The translations under genes and the position numbers were made by a program. The notes beneath the pieces are model-generated. The model had not been told where the DNA came from. It made no database searches and saw only the letters and a list, made by a program, of their open reading frames with translations. Positions 52,519 to 58,342 of a stretch of 64,000 bases of DNA are shown here, one piece after another; within the stretch, counting starts at the first letter, position 1, and each line of letters begins with the position of its first letter. Source of the stretch: a virus; the IMG/VR virus record IMGVR_UViG_3300032325_000464, positions 1 through 64,000 of that record; one strand, written 5' to 3'.

Positions 52519-52524
52519 TGCTGT

Positions 52525-52743
52525 ATGGCTTCTGGAGACGATAAGAAAAAAGATGTGGTGTTCTTTGACTTATTTGATCCGAGGCAGCCTAGAAGCGACA
52601 GAGAGCTAATAGAGGCACGTTTAGCAATTTGCAATGAATGTCCCTGGCTAGATAAAAGATTAACAAAATGTCGACAGTGTGGCTGCTTTATGAAACTAAA
52701 GTCTACATTAAAACAGGCCTCGTGCCCTTTAGAGAAATGGTGA
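52525..52743 (+). CDS. Four-Cys zinc-ribbon protein, paralogue of 45198-45488
   Basis: 72 residues from the ATG at 52525; longer in-frame starts lie upstream of the -10 box. ICNECPWLDKRLTKCRQCGC and ASCPLEKW match the paralogue. First gene of a three-gene plus-strand operon ending at 53116. Function unknown; nucleic-acid or metal binding is possible. Confidence 0.75.
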   Translation: MASGDDKKKDVVFFDLFDPRQPRSDRELIEARLAICNECPWLDKRLTKCRQCGCFMKLKSTLKQASCPLEKW

Positions 52744-52745
52744 GT

Positions 52746-52934
52746 ATGGAAAAAGAAAAAGTAGTCGAAATGATGACTAATTTTGTAATTAATCTAAATA
52801 GAGAAGAAATGGCTAAAACTGGTCAACTAAATCAAACCCAGATAGATCAAATGATTCAGCAAGTAACAGAGTCAATCTATATGATTAACTCAAAAATATA
52901 TGATCTGCTAGATGATAATGGAATTATTTCATAA
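52746..52934 (+). CDS. Small helical protein
   Basis: 62 residues from ATG 52746, two bases after the upstream stop; ATG 52737 is an alternative in the same frame. Helical with Gln/Met-rich middle (NQTQIDQMIQQVTESIYMIN). Ends inside the start codon of the next gene. Unknown function. Confidence 0.6.
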   Translation: MEKEKVVEMMTNFVINLNREEMAKTGQLNQTQIDQMIQQVTESIYMINSKIYDLLDDNGIIS

Positions 52935-53116
52935 TGGTAGATAAGGTCCCATATGTAAAAGATTATCAGAATAAAGCAGTTCTGGAATCATATCTAGTAA
53001 AAGGTTATGGATCAAGAGAGATTGCTAAAGACTATCATGTATCATATAAGCTTGTTAATTTATGGTTGTTACAACATGGACTCATCAGACCAACGTCAGA
53101 GCTGGCTCTTCCGTAA
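52934..53116 (+). CDS. Small helix-turn-helix protein
   Basis: 60 residues. GYGSREIAKDYHVSYKLVNL is a clear helix-turn-helix of the homeodomain-like/resolvase type. Almost the whole protein is this domain, so it is probably a DNA-binding regulator. It may bind the dyad upstream of its own operon (52459-52492); this is inference. Confidence 0.7.
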   Translation: MVDKVPYVKDYQNKAVLESYLVKGYGSREIAKDYHVSYKLVNLWLLQHGLIRPTSELALP

Positions 53117-53137
53117 TACCGTTGAAAATTAAAAACT

Positions 53138-53233
53138 ATGTTTAATAAGATATTATATATTGCAGGAGCTGTTATTGTTCTATACCTATGGATAGGCACA
53201 TTCCATAGTTTTGTTAACTATTTAGCATTTTAG
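53138..53233 (+). CDS. 31-residue single-span membrane peptide
   Basis: ATG at 53138. One hydrophobic segment (ILYIAGAVIVLYLWIG) fills most of the product. No clear ribosome site. It ends tail-to-tail with the minus-strand Cys-rich peptide, overlapping it by 4 bases. Confidence 0.4.
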   Translation: MFNKILYIAGAVIVLYLWIGTFHSFVNYLAF

Positions 53234-53304
53234 TTGTTTTTGCATTTGCAATTATCGCATTTGCATTCAGACTTAATTTCATTAGCAACATCTGGTATAG
53301 ACAT
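53230..53304 (-). CDS. 24-residue metallothionein-like peptide
   Basis: Product begins MSIPDVANEIKSE and continues CKCDNCKCKNN: four cysteines in a C-x-C-xx-C-x-C arrangement typical of thiolate metal clusters. The start overlaps the stop of the 16-residue gene (TAATG). Confidence 0.5.
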   Translation of the reverse strand: MSIPDVANEIKSECKCDNCKCKNN

Positions 53305-53354
53305 TATTTGCTTCCAGGGTTATTCTTGCCACAAGTGCAGTTACCATCACACAT
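53304..53354 (-). CDS. 16-residue Cys-rich peptide
   Basis: Product MCDGNCTCGKNNPGSK, three cysteines. AAAGGATCT lies 5 bases before the ATG, and GATGTATAAT (53377-53382) upstream is a -10 candidate. Coupled to the 24-residue Cys-rich peptide. Confidence 0.45.
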   Translation of the reverse strand: MCDGNCTCGKNNPGSK

Positions 53355-53376
53355 AATAGATCCTTTCGTTAGTTCT

Positions 53377-53382
53377 ATTATA
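53377..53382 (-). promoter_or_regulatory. -10 box for the Cys-rich micropeptides
   Basis: Minus strand GATGTATAATAG, 22 bases before the ATG at 53354, leaving room for the AAAGGATCT ribosome site. Confidence 0.45.
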
Positions 53383-53405
53383 CATCAGAGCTGATTCGTA
53401 TACCG

Positions 53406-53443
53406 CCAAAATCTGAAAAATTTTAAATTTACCAAAATCTGAA
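53406..53443. repeat. 12-bp direct repeat pair
   Basis: CCAAAATCTGAA at 53406-53417 and 53432-53443, starts 26 bp apart, in a 120-base AT-rich non-coding stretch between minus-strand genes. Possible protein-binding site. Confidence 0.55.
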
Positions 53444-53523
53444 TATTTTGTAGTTATGTATGATACATGATCGGTATAAGAAACACAAACTTTTTTAGTG
53501 CGCACACATTTACGGGCTTGTTT

Positions 53524-53628
53524 TTATTTTATCCTTGCGCTACCCGTACGACCCTTTTGTTTAGCAGTAGTGCCACCCTTTTCTATGCGACTACCGCCAG
53601 CCCTAACTTTTTTGCTTACGCAATTCAC
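53524..53628 (-). CDS. Small basic peptide, GTG start
   Basis: 34 residues, rich in Lys, Arg, Gly and Thr (KKVRAGGSRIEKGGTTAKQK), possibly nucleic-acid binding. The frame overlaps the end of the 49-residue gene by 26 bases. Supported only by composition and position. Confidence 0.35.
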   Translation of the reverse strand: MNCVSKKVRAGGSRIEKGGTTAKQKGRTGSARIK

Positions 53629-53752
53629 CACACTTGACTAGGTCGTGTCCCTTGTTCCATTGCTTACGGTCAAGGTAATAACTCAGAACAGTAGTCTGTT
53701 CGTATTCGCAATTTGAACACTTAGTTTTTCTCCACATTGTTGTTGTTGTCAT
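53603..53752 (-). CDS. 49-residue putative zinc-ribbon protein
   Basis: CSNCEYEQTTVLSYYLDRKQ, with a third Cys near the end (VKCGELRK). Start overlaps the previous stop (TAATG). Member of a coupled four- or five-gene minus-strand operon from 54168. Confidence 0.55.
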   Translation of the reverse strand: MTTTTMWRKTKCSNCEYEQTTVLSYYLDRKQWNKGHDLVKCGELRKQKS

Positions 53753-53850
53753 TAGTTATTTTCCTTTTCTGTTAGTGCGATTGTTAGTGAGGTGATACCG
53801 CTAATGGCTTGGTCAAATTCTTCCCAAGTGTCGAATGTTAGGACTACCAT
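53752..53850 (-). CDS. 32-residue unknown peptide
   Basis: Product VVLTFDTWEEFDQAISGITS and a hydrophilic end. Overlaps the upstream gene by 7 bases and the downstream gene by one; that coupling is the main evidence. Confidence 0.5.
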   Translation of the reverse strand: MVVLTFDTWEEFDQAISGITSLTIALTEKENN

Positions 53851-54026
53851 TTTCTAATTGACCCCTTTGCTTTTGCTAATGATGTGAGCATTGACAATTC
53901 ACGCTCAAACTCTGATGTGATGTTCCAATCACTATCTTCTGCTATCTTGAGATAAGCCTCTAGAGTTTTCTCTAGTTGGGCTAATGACATCTTCATAAAA
54001 TCTGATGAAGTAGCGTATCTGTTCAT
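53844..54026 (-). CDS. Small helical protein
   Basis: 60 residues from the ATG at 54026, one base after the preceding stop; an in-frame ATG at 54044 is possible. Helical and charged (SLAQLEKTLEAYLKIAEDSD). Unknown function. Confidence 0.6.
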   Translation of the reverse strand: MNRYATSSDFMKMSLAQLEKTLEAYLKIAEDSDWNITSEFERELSMLTSLAKAKGSIRKW

Positions 54027-54027
54027 A

Positions 54028-54168
54028 CTAATTACACTCTCCATAAGCCTCGAAGCAGTATTCGCAACATTCCTGCTGGAATTCTTCTACATACACTCTT
54101 GGAGTGTAGTTGTCGCAGATTTCACACATTGCTACATCTGCTACATTTATCTTTAGTAAGTTCATCAT
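54028..54168 (-). CDS. 46-residue Cys-rich zinc-finger-like protein
   Basis: CEICDNYTP and CCEYCFEAYGEC: two CxxC pairs. AAGGAGTTCAG precedes the ATG at 54168. First gene of the minus-strand operon, driven by the promoter at 54198-54220. Confidence 0.6.
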   Translation of the reverse strand: MMNLLKINVADVAMCEICDNYTPRVYVEEFQQECCEYCFEAYGECN

Positions 54169-54197
54169 TCTGAACTCCTTTCTTTCTAACTACTTAT

Positions 54198-54220
54198 ACA
54201 CTATCACCACCTACCGACAT
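54198..54220 (-). promoter_or_regulatory. Phased ATGTC promoter, minus strand
   Basis: Minus strand ATGTCGGTAGG begins at 54220; the hexamer TAGTGT begins exactly 17 bases later. The only minus-strand example of the right-arm promoter class. Bases 54221-54280 hold nothing else recognisable. Confidence 0.5.
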
Positions 54221-54288
54221 TTATGCTCATTTTACTAAACATTTTTATACAAACTTTTGCCCTCTTTTTTGTAGGGTATCTACAAGAA

Positions 54289-54381
54289 CGACACGCCCGA
54301 GTGAGCGCGGGCCTGTGGATAACTATGTGTATAACTCTTTATAAGAACGTTATAAAAAACCCCCTAATTCCTGGCGTGTCG
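54289..54381. repeat. CGACACGCC inverted repeat with DnaA boxes and GC hairpin
   Basis: CGACACGCC (54289-54297) and its inverse GGCGTGTCG (54373-54381). Between them: GCCCG/CGGGC hairpin (54295-54312), and inverse DnaA boxes TGTGGATAA (54314-54322) and TGTGTATAA (54326-54334), 12 bp apart. Confidence 0.55.
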
Positions 54382-54382
54382 C

Positions 54383-54412
54383 TTGACAAATGTCGTAGGC
54401 CTATGATAGATT
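54383..54412 (+). promoter_or_regulatory. Phased ATGTC promoter
   Basis: TTGACA (54383-54388), ATGTCGTAGG from 54390, TAGATT at 54407-54412 (17 bases after the element's A). Confidence 0.6.
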
Positions 54413-54443
54413 TTTACTAACAACAAAAGAAAAGGATAATCAA

Positions 54444-54578
54444 ATGACAGTAGAAGTAATGTTTCACGATGGTTCAGCAATCTACCCTAGCTATGACCCA
54501 GAACACCGCAAAACTATTTTAGAATTCTACGCTAACCTTTTTGATAAGGGTGAAATTATGTCTTGGAAGGTAATCTAA
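54444..54578 (+). CDS. 44-residue unknown protein
   Basis: Begins MTVEVMFHDGSAIYPSYDPE; a short alpha/beta-like protein. GAAAAGGATAA ribosome site. Stop overlaps the next start (TAATG). Unknown function. Confidence 0.6.
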   Translation: MTVEVMFHDGSAIYPSYDPEHRKTILEFYANLFDKGEIMSWKVI

Positions 54579-54751
54579 TGATGAGTCGCAAAGACTATGA
54601 GGCAATTGCCGAAATAATCAAAACATACAATCTACAACTTCCAGAAATTACTTTGGAAAGTATTGTGAATGACTTTTGTGAAATGCTAACAGAAGATAAC
54701 CCACGGTTTGACGCTAACCGTTTTCGTGTTGCTGCTATGGAGGTAAACTAA
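54578..54751 (+). CDS. 57-residue actinophage-type unknown protein
   Basis: MMSRKDYEAIAEIIKTYN and FCEMLTEDNPRFDANRFRVA: a helical small protein of a kind frequent in actinobacteriophage early regions. Start at 54578 overlaps the preceding stop; the longer in-frame start at 54563 would run back into the upstream gene. Confidence 0.65.
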   Translation: MMSRKDYEAIAEIIKTYNLQLPEITLESIVNDFCEMLTEDNPRFDANRFRVAAMEVN

Positions 54752-54858
54752 TGATGTTTTACAACGGATTCAATCTAATGATTGACCTAATACTAATTGC
54801 TGTTGTGTATGTAATTGCTCACGGCATTGGATACCGCAAAAATAAAACACCATTCTAA
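54751..54858 (+). CDS. 35-residue membrane peptide
   Basis: One hydrophobic span (LMIDLILIAVVYVIAHGIG) and a basic end. Start overlaps the preceding stop. Unknown function. Confidence 0.5.
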   Translation: MMFYNGFNLMIDLILIAVVYVIAHGIGYRKNKTPF

Positions 54859-54879
54859 CGGCGTGTTGATTTGACAGAT

Positions 54880-54922
54880 CCCTCGAAAGAGGGCGCGGGC
54901 CTGTGGATAACCCTGTGAACAA
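54880..54922 (+). promoter_or_regulatory. GC module and DnaA box
   Basis: CCCTC, GAAA, GAGGG hairpin (54880-54893) followed by CGCGGGCC, then TGTGGATAA (54902-54910) and the near-box TGTGAACAA (54914-54922), again 12 bp apart as at 54314. Confidence 0.55.
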
Positions 54923-54967
54923 CTCCGTTATGAACTTGTTATGAAACACCCCAAAAGTATGCCAGAA

Positions 54968-54990
54968 ATGTCAGTGGTTTGTGATAGGGT
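54968..54990 (+). promoter_or_regulatory. Phased ATGTC promoter
   Basis: ATGTCAGTGG from 54968; TAGGGT at 54985-54990. Confidence 0.5.
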
Positions 54991-55020
54991 TTTTAGTAAG
55001 CCAAAAGAAAGGAATACCAA

Positions 55021-55161
55021 ATGGATAAGATGTGTGTTTACTGCGAGAGTGTTTTCACTAACGATACTATTGTTTGCCACAACTGTAATGAGTATGACGG
55101 AATGATGCCGTTGGAAAAAGCGGTTGACTATCTCAACCTTGACCCTAATGACTTTTACTAA
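55021..55161 (+). CDS. 46-residue zinc-finger-like protein
   Basis: CVYCESVF and CHNCNEYDG: two CxxC pairs, then an acidic C-terminus. GAAAGGAATACC ribosome site. Unknown function. Confidence 0.6.
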   Translation: MDKMCVYCESVFTNDTIVCHNCNEYDGMMPLEKAVDYLNLDPNDFY

Positions 55162-55162
55162 A

Positions 55163-55185
55163 ATGTCAGACCCCTATACTAAGTT
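55163..55185 (+). promoter_or_regulatory. Phased ATGTC promoter
   Basis: ATGTCAGACC from 55163, one base after the stop of the previous gene; TAAGTT at 55180-55185. Confidence 0.45.
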
Positions 55186-55209
55186 TATAGTAATCAGAAA
55201 GGATAACAG

Positions 55210-55356
55210 ATGAAGCAATCAGTAATCACAGACACCACCATAAGCACTATTGTTGCTAAGGCAGAAGATGTCATTGACAGACCTCTAACCTACATGGAGA
55301 ACGCACTTATAGAGTATGTAGTTGACCAGATTCGTTTAGGGTTGGTAGAGAAATGA
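55210..55356 (+). CDS. 48-residue unknown helical protein
   Basis: Contains TISTIVAKAEDVIDRPLTYM, helical. GAAAGGATAAC ribosome site. Ends in ATGA overlap with the next gene. Confidence 0.55.
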   Translation: MKQSVITDTTISTIVAKAEDVIDRPLTYMENALIEYVVDQIRLGLVEK

Positions 55357-55448
55357 CAATCGAAGAACTAGAAACTTTGATTTACCAAATTGACCTAATG
55401 CTAACTGAAAGTGTTAGCCAACTATTCACAACACCAGAGGAGAAATAA
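55353..55448 (+). CDS. 31-residue unknown peptide
   Basis: Helical (IEELETLIYQIDLMLTESVS). ATGA overlap with the upstream gene supports translation. Confidence 0.5.
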   Translation: MTIEELETLIYQIDLMLTESVSQLFTTPEEK

Positions 55449-55589
55449 ATGGAACTAGGTTTGATTCTTATTTTTATTGCTGTTGGCGTTTCAATTTTTG
55501 TTGGAACTTCGGTTGCCACAATTTTATTTTTGCTACAAGAAAATAACAGACTTGGCGAAGAGCTAGAAAAAAACGAAACCCCATTCTAA
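55449..55589 (+). CDS. 46-residue membrane protein
   Basis: Strongly hydrophobic N-terminal span (LILIFIAVGVSIFVGTSVAT) and an acidic cytoplasmic-like tail. Starts directly after the previous stop, with GAGGAGAAA as ribosome site. Unknown function. Confidence 0.55.
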   Translation: MELGLILIFIAVGVSIFVGTSVATILFLLQENNRLGEELEKNETPF

Positions 55590-55590
55590 A

Positions 55591-55615
55591 CGACACGCCC
55601 GAGAGGGCGCGGCCC
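55591..55615 (+). promoter_or_regulatory. GC module (three-arm)
   Basis: CGACACGCC, then GCCC (55597-55600), GAGA, GGGC (55605-55608), GCG, GCCC (55612-55615). The central GGGC can pair with the left or right GCCC. Directly after the stop. Confidence 0.6.
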
Positions 55616-55664
55616 ATCGCAGGATAATAAATAACCTTAAGAATATTTTAAGATCTCCCCCAAA

Positions 55665-55687
55665 ATGTCCTAGGTTAGTGATAAGAT
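55665..55687 (+). promoter_or_regulatory. Phased ATGTC promoter
   Basis: ATGTCCTAGG from 55665; TAAGAT at 55682-55687. Confidence 0.5.
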
Positions 55688-55713
55688 AATCTTATTAACG
55701 AAAGGAAACCCCA

Positions 55714-56235
55714 ATGACTAACCATGTAGAGATTTATTCAGAGATTGCAAGTCGTGCAACATTCGGCCAGGTAGAGCAGGCAACTAAGTGGTACCTTGAC
55801 GCAGAGACAGTAGCACGTGAAGTTGCAGCCAACCTAGGCGTGACACTTGAAGTAGGTGCAACTATTGTTTCAGCATTCAGCCCTCGTGAGCGCTGGGCAC
55901 GTAATGTTTCTAATGCTATCAAGTTTTCACTAGGCGAACATGTTACCGCTCTAGGCAATAACATTCGCATGGCTAACGCTGCATTTGACTTAGGCTTCAA
56001 GGCTTTGAATGGTCAGAAGACTAATGCATTTGCTAAGGCTATTGCAGGCAATGAAGAATCAGTTGTGATTGACGTATGGATGTTGCGAGCAGTTGGTATT
56101 GAGAAGAAGACACCTAACCAGTCTGGCTATAACGAACTTGCTAAAGCAGTGACTACTGTTGCAGTTAAGCATGGCATGACACCACGTGCAATGCAAGCCC
56201 TAATCTGGATTGTTGTTAGAGGAAGTGGAGAGTGA
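55714..56235 (+). CDS. 173-residue conserved unknown protein, glycosylase-like pattern
   Basis: Helical protein. SAFSPRERWARNVSNAIKF (residues about 53-71) and NAFAKAIAGNEESVVIDVWM (about 103-122), followed by RAVG, recall the layout of helix-hairpin-helix DNA glycosylases and their catalytically silent relatives (a conserved acidic residue in IDVW). No zinc or iron-sulfur cysteines. Function uncertain; related proteins are frequent in actinophages. AACGAAAGGAAACC ribosome site. Confidence 0.7.
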   Translation: MTNHVEIYSEIASRATFGQVEQATKWYLDAETVAREVAANLGVTLEVGATIVSAFSPRERWARNVSNAIKFSLGEHVTALGNNIRMANAAFDLGFKALNGQKTNAFAKAIAGNEESVVIDVWMLRAVGIEKKTPNQSGYNELAKAVTTVAVKHGMTPRAMQALIWIVVRGSGE

Positions 56236-56264
56236 TTGACAACAAAACCCTAGTATGGGATAAT
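56236..56264 (+). promoter_or_regulatory. Consensus promoter, leaderless GTG
   Basis: TTGACA (56236-56241) directly after the previous stop, 17-base spacer, GATAAT (56259-56264). GTG start at 56273, 8 bases after the hexamer. Confidence 0.6.
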
Positions 56265-56272
56265 GGTAAGTA

Positions 56273-56407
56273 GTGGAGTATTATATTTGGTTGCCAGTAT
56301 TTGTTTTGTTGTTTTTACTTTTGCTTTTTGCCCTGCTTCCAATTTTTGTTGGCATAATTTTCTTTCTAGAATATTTGGCAGAAATATTTAGCAAAATAAA
56401 AAGCTGA
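56273..56407 (+). CDS. 44-residue membrane protein, GTG start
   Basis: Hydrophobic along most of its length (FVLLFLLLLFALLPIFVGII) with a short basic end. Probably leaderless. Too short for a typical two-span holin; function unknown. Confidence 0.5.
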   Translation: MEYYIWLPVFVLLFLLLLFALLPIFVGIIFFLEYLAEIFSKIKS

Positions 56408-56497
56408 CAGACACTCACCGATCTGGAGGGCGCGGCACTTTTTCTATCAGAAGTCAATTACGTTATGCATTAAAAATCTCCTAGAATATCCCCCAAA

Positions 56498-56520
56498 ATG
56501 TCTGATGGTCATGCTAAGAT
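56498..56520 (+). promoter_or_regulatory. Phased ATGTC promoter
   Basis: ATGTCTGATGG from 56498; TAAGAT at 56515-56520; ATG at 56527 only 6 bases later, so leaderless. Confidence 0.55.
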
Positions 56521-56526
56521 AAATCT

Positions 56527-56682
56527 ATGAAGCTAGGAAAAGGTAATGAGGCAAGACGTAAGGCAGAAAGCCAAGCGCTATTCTTTACTATGCTCAAAGC
56601 CCCTCACCTAGTAGCAACCCCCAAGAAATACAAAGGAAGCCGTCAGTCTAACAAGGCTAAGGCAATAAAGGAAAGTGAATAA
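56527..56682 (+). CDS. 51-residue basic protein
   Basis: Lys/Arg-rich (GKGNEARRKAESQALFFTML, then KKYKGSRQSNKAKAIK). Likely nucleic-acid binding. Stop overlaps the next start. Confidence 0.55.
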   Translation: MKLGKGNEARRKAESQALFFTMLKAPHLVATPKKYKGSRQSNKAKAIKESE

Positions 56683-56822
56683 TGTACAGTTATATCTGTC
56701 AGGATTGTAATCGCTTTATCAACGGAGTTGAGACAATTTACTCCTATGCCCTCAAAAATGTCTGTGGCAGATGTTATGCTATTCAGGCAGGACACCCCTC
56801 AACAAGAAAGCTGGTAAAGTAA
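56682..56822 (+). CDS. 46-residue zinc-ribbon-like protein
   Basis: CQDCNRF and CGRCYAI form two CxxC knuckles 27 residues apart, then a basic end. Coupled on both sides by TAATG overlaps. Confidence 0.6.
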   Translation: MYSYICQDCNRFINGVETIYSYALKNVCGRCYAIQAGHPSTRKLVK

Positions 56823-57016
56823 TGCCAAAGTATAATGTAGCAGTTCAGTTATCAGGTAATGATGGAAACGCATTCTCAGTAATGGGAGCCGTAAAGTCTG
56901 CCCTCAAAAAAGCTGGAGCAAGTAGAGAAGAACTTGACGAATACGTATCAGACTCAATGTCTGGCGACTATGACAACTTATTGCGTGTAGCAATGGAATG
57001 GGTAAAGGTAAAGTAA
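56822..57016 (+). CDS. 64-residue conserved actinophage-type protein
   Basis: Begins MPKYNVAVQLSGNDGNAF, then VMGAVKSALKKAGASREELD: alpha/beta fold with acidic C-terminal part. This kind of small protein recurs in actinobacteriophage early regions; role unknown. Start chosen at the TAATG overlap. Confidence 0.65.
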   Translation: MPKYNVAVQLSGNDGNAFSVMGAVKSALKKAGASREELDEYVSDSMSGDYDNLLRVAMEWVKVK

Positions 57017-57297
57017 TGGGAATGATGACAGCAATGGACTTGGCAGGTAGCGAAGTCTCATTAGAGCAACAACTATCAATTCACTTTAGTAGCAACTGTT
57101 ATCCACCAATTCCACAACAGATGATTCCAACAGCTATTGCAGCGATTGACGCTTGTTGGGAAGAAGACTATGACTTGATGATACCGTTGCCAGATGGAGT
57201 ATCTTTCAGAGGACAGACTGAAGTGTCTGCTAGAAATGTTGTTGAGTCTTACAGGCTTGACGCCTGGTTGGTTGATTACTACGAAGATGAAGAGTAG
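57016..57297 (+). CDS. 93-residue unknown acidic protein
   Basis: Begins MGMMTAMDLAGSEVSLEQQL; ends in an Asp/Glu-rich stretch. Start at 57016 overlaps the preceding stop; 56998 in the same frame is less likely. Last gene of a four-gene operon closed by the GC module at 57307. Confidence 0.6.
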   Translation: MGMMTAMDLAGSEVSLEQQLSIHFSSNCYPPIPQQMIPTAIAAIDACWEEDYDLMIPLPDGVSFRGQTEVSARNVVESYRLDAWLVDYYEDEE

Positions 57298-57306
57298 CTA
57301 ACGCTG

Positions 57307-57328
57307 CCCCAGAAATGGGGCGCGGCCC
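57307..57328 (+). promoter_or_regulatory. GC module (three-arm)
   Basis: CCCCA (57307-57311), GAAA, TGGGG (57316-57320), CGCGG, CCC. The G-run can pair left (GNRA hairpin) or right (GGGC/GCCC). Confidence 0.6.
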
Positions 57329-57421
57329 AGGATCAGTCAAAAGTCAAACCGACACGCCCTTAAGAAGATAACAATTTATTCCCCAAATCGTTATAATTAT
57401 TTTGCCTTTGGGGGTAGATAA

Positions 57422-57444
57422 ATGTCGGTGGTTAGTGGTAAAAT
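57422..57444 (+). promoter_or_regulatory. Phased ATGTC promoter
   Basis: ATGTCGGTGG from 57422; TAAAAT at 57439-57444. The upstream hexamer is poor, so the element itself probably matters. A CGACACGCC copy is at 57348. Confidence 0.6.
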
Positions 57445-57507
57445 AAACCTATCAACAAAAGTTGGTAATAAAAACAAAACAGTCCCTCTGGGGCGGAACG
57501 GAAGCAA

Positions 57508-57660
57508 ATGTCAAACGCAACTCTAACTGTTGGCTCACAGTTCACCACTCTAAAGTCTGGAGTATCAGGCACAATTCAGGAAATCGTAAACAACAAGAAC
57601 GGCACTCAGCGTGTTCGCCTTGATGTAAACGGACAGCCACGCTGGACTACTGTAAAGTAA
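57508..57660 (+). CDS. 50-residue SH3-like small protein
   Basis: Beta-rich: LTVGSQFTTLKSGVSGTIQE and GTQRVRLDVNGQPRWTTVK read like a small five-stranded barrel. The GGAACGGAAGC ribosome site lies in a long leader with a possible CCC/GGG hairpin. Unknown role; possibly nucleic-acid binding. Confidence 0.6.
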   Translation: MSNATLTVGSQFTTLKSGVSGTIQEIVNNKNGTQRVRLDVNGQPRWTTVK

Positions 57661-57670
57661 TAAACTAATT

Positions 57671-57739
57671 ATTGTTGTGGCGTTAGACTACATAAAAGGG
57701 TGAATCAGAGTCTAGTTGAGAACCCCTGCCACTAACAAT
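57671..57739 (+). ncRNA. Compact structured RNA with pseudoknot potential
   Basis: Outer stem: ATTGTTGTGGC (57671-57681) with GCCACTAACAAT (57728-57739), 11 pairs and one bulge. Inside, TAGACT (57684-57689) pairs with AGTCTA (57709-57714); its loop contains GGGT (57698-57701), which can pair with ACCC (57722-57725). Located just after the 50-residue gene and just before a phased promoter. Confidence 0.5.
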
Positions 57740-57741
57740 AA

Positions 57742-57764
57742 ATGTCAGACCCTAATGATAAAAT
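57742..57764 (+). promoter_or_regulatory. Phased ATGTC promoter
   Basis: ATGTCAGACC from 57742; TAAAAT at 57759-57764. Confidence 0.55.
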
Positions 57765-57808
57765 AATGAAGTAAACAAAACCCCACAAGTAAAGGAAGCA
57801 ATAAAATT

Positions 57809-58258
57809 ATGGCTAGAACTATGTCAGTAAAAATCCCTGTATCCGCACTAATCTCAGACATTGAGAAGTCTATTGCCAAGATTGACGAAGCAATTACAAA
57901 CTACGCATCAGACCGAAAGAAGTATGAGGTAGATGTTGCCGCATACAAAGAAAGTGTTGCTGAGTTTGTTTCTAATTTCATTAGCAAGAACGCATCAAGC
58001 ATTGGCTATGACTACGAAAGTCTAATCCGTATCAACCACGCTTACAATGGCAAGGTAGAGTTGATACTTGACAAGGACTCCATTGAGGGTTTCCCTGAGA
58101 AGCCAGAAGAGCCAAGCAAGCCAAATGAGAAAGAGTGGTTTGGTCGTGAACACCAGACACGCAAACAAATCCTAGAGCGTAATCTCAAGGTGCTGCGTAT
58201 GACTACACAGGAAGAAGTTTCTGCTAGTTCATACTCCTCAGTAATGGAACTAATCTAA
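57809..58258 (+). CDS. 149-residue coiled-coil protein
   Basis: An N-terminal coiled coil (LISDIEKSIAKIDEAITNYA to KKYEVDVAAYKESV), a linker rich in Pro/Glu/Lys (PEKPEEPSKPNEKEW), and a helical end. AAAGGAAGCAAT ribosome site. Unknown function. Confidence 0.65.
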   Translation: MARTMSVKIPVSALISDIEKSIAKIDEAITNYASDRKKYEVDVAAYKESVAEFVSNFISKNASSIGYDYESLIRINHAYNGKVELILDKDSIEGFPEKPEEPSKPNEKEWFGREHQTRKQILERNLKVLRMTTQEEVSASSYSSVMELI

Positions 58259-58342
58259 ATAATCAAACAACCTGAGCAAGTTGTAAAACTGCTTCCCGAA
58301 TTGGGGTAGCGACTAGACGGGTAAAATAATTTCGCTCCACAT

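Noticed and set aside
57671-57739. tRNA gene
   Set aside because: No T-loop GTTC/ARTC, no anticodon stem geometry and no CCA-like end.
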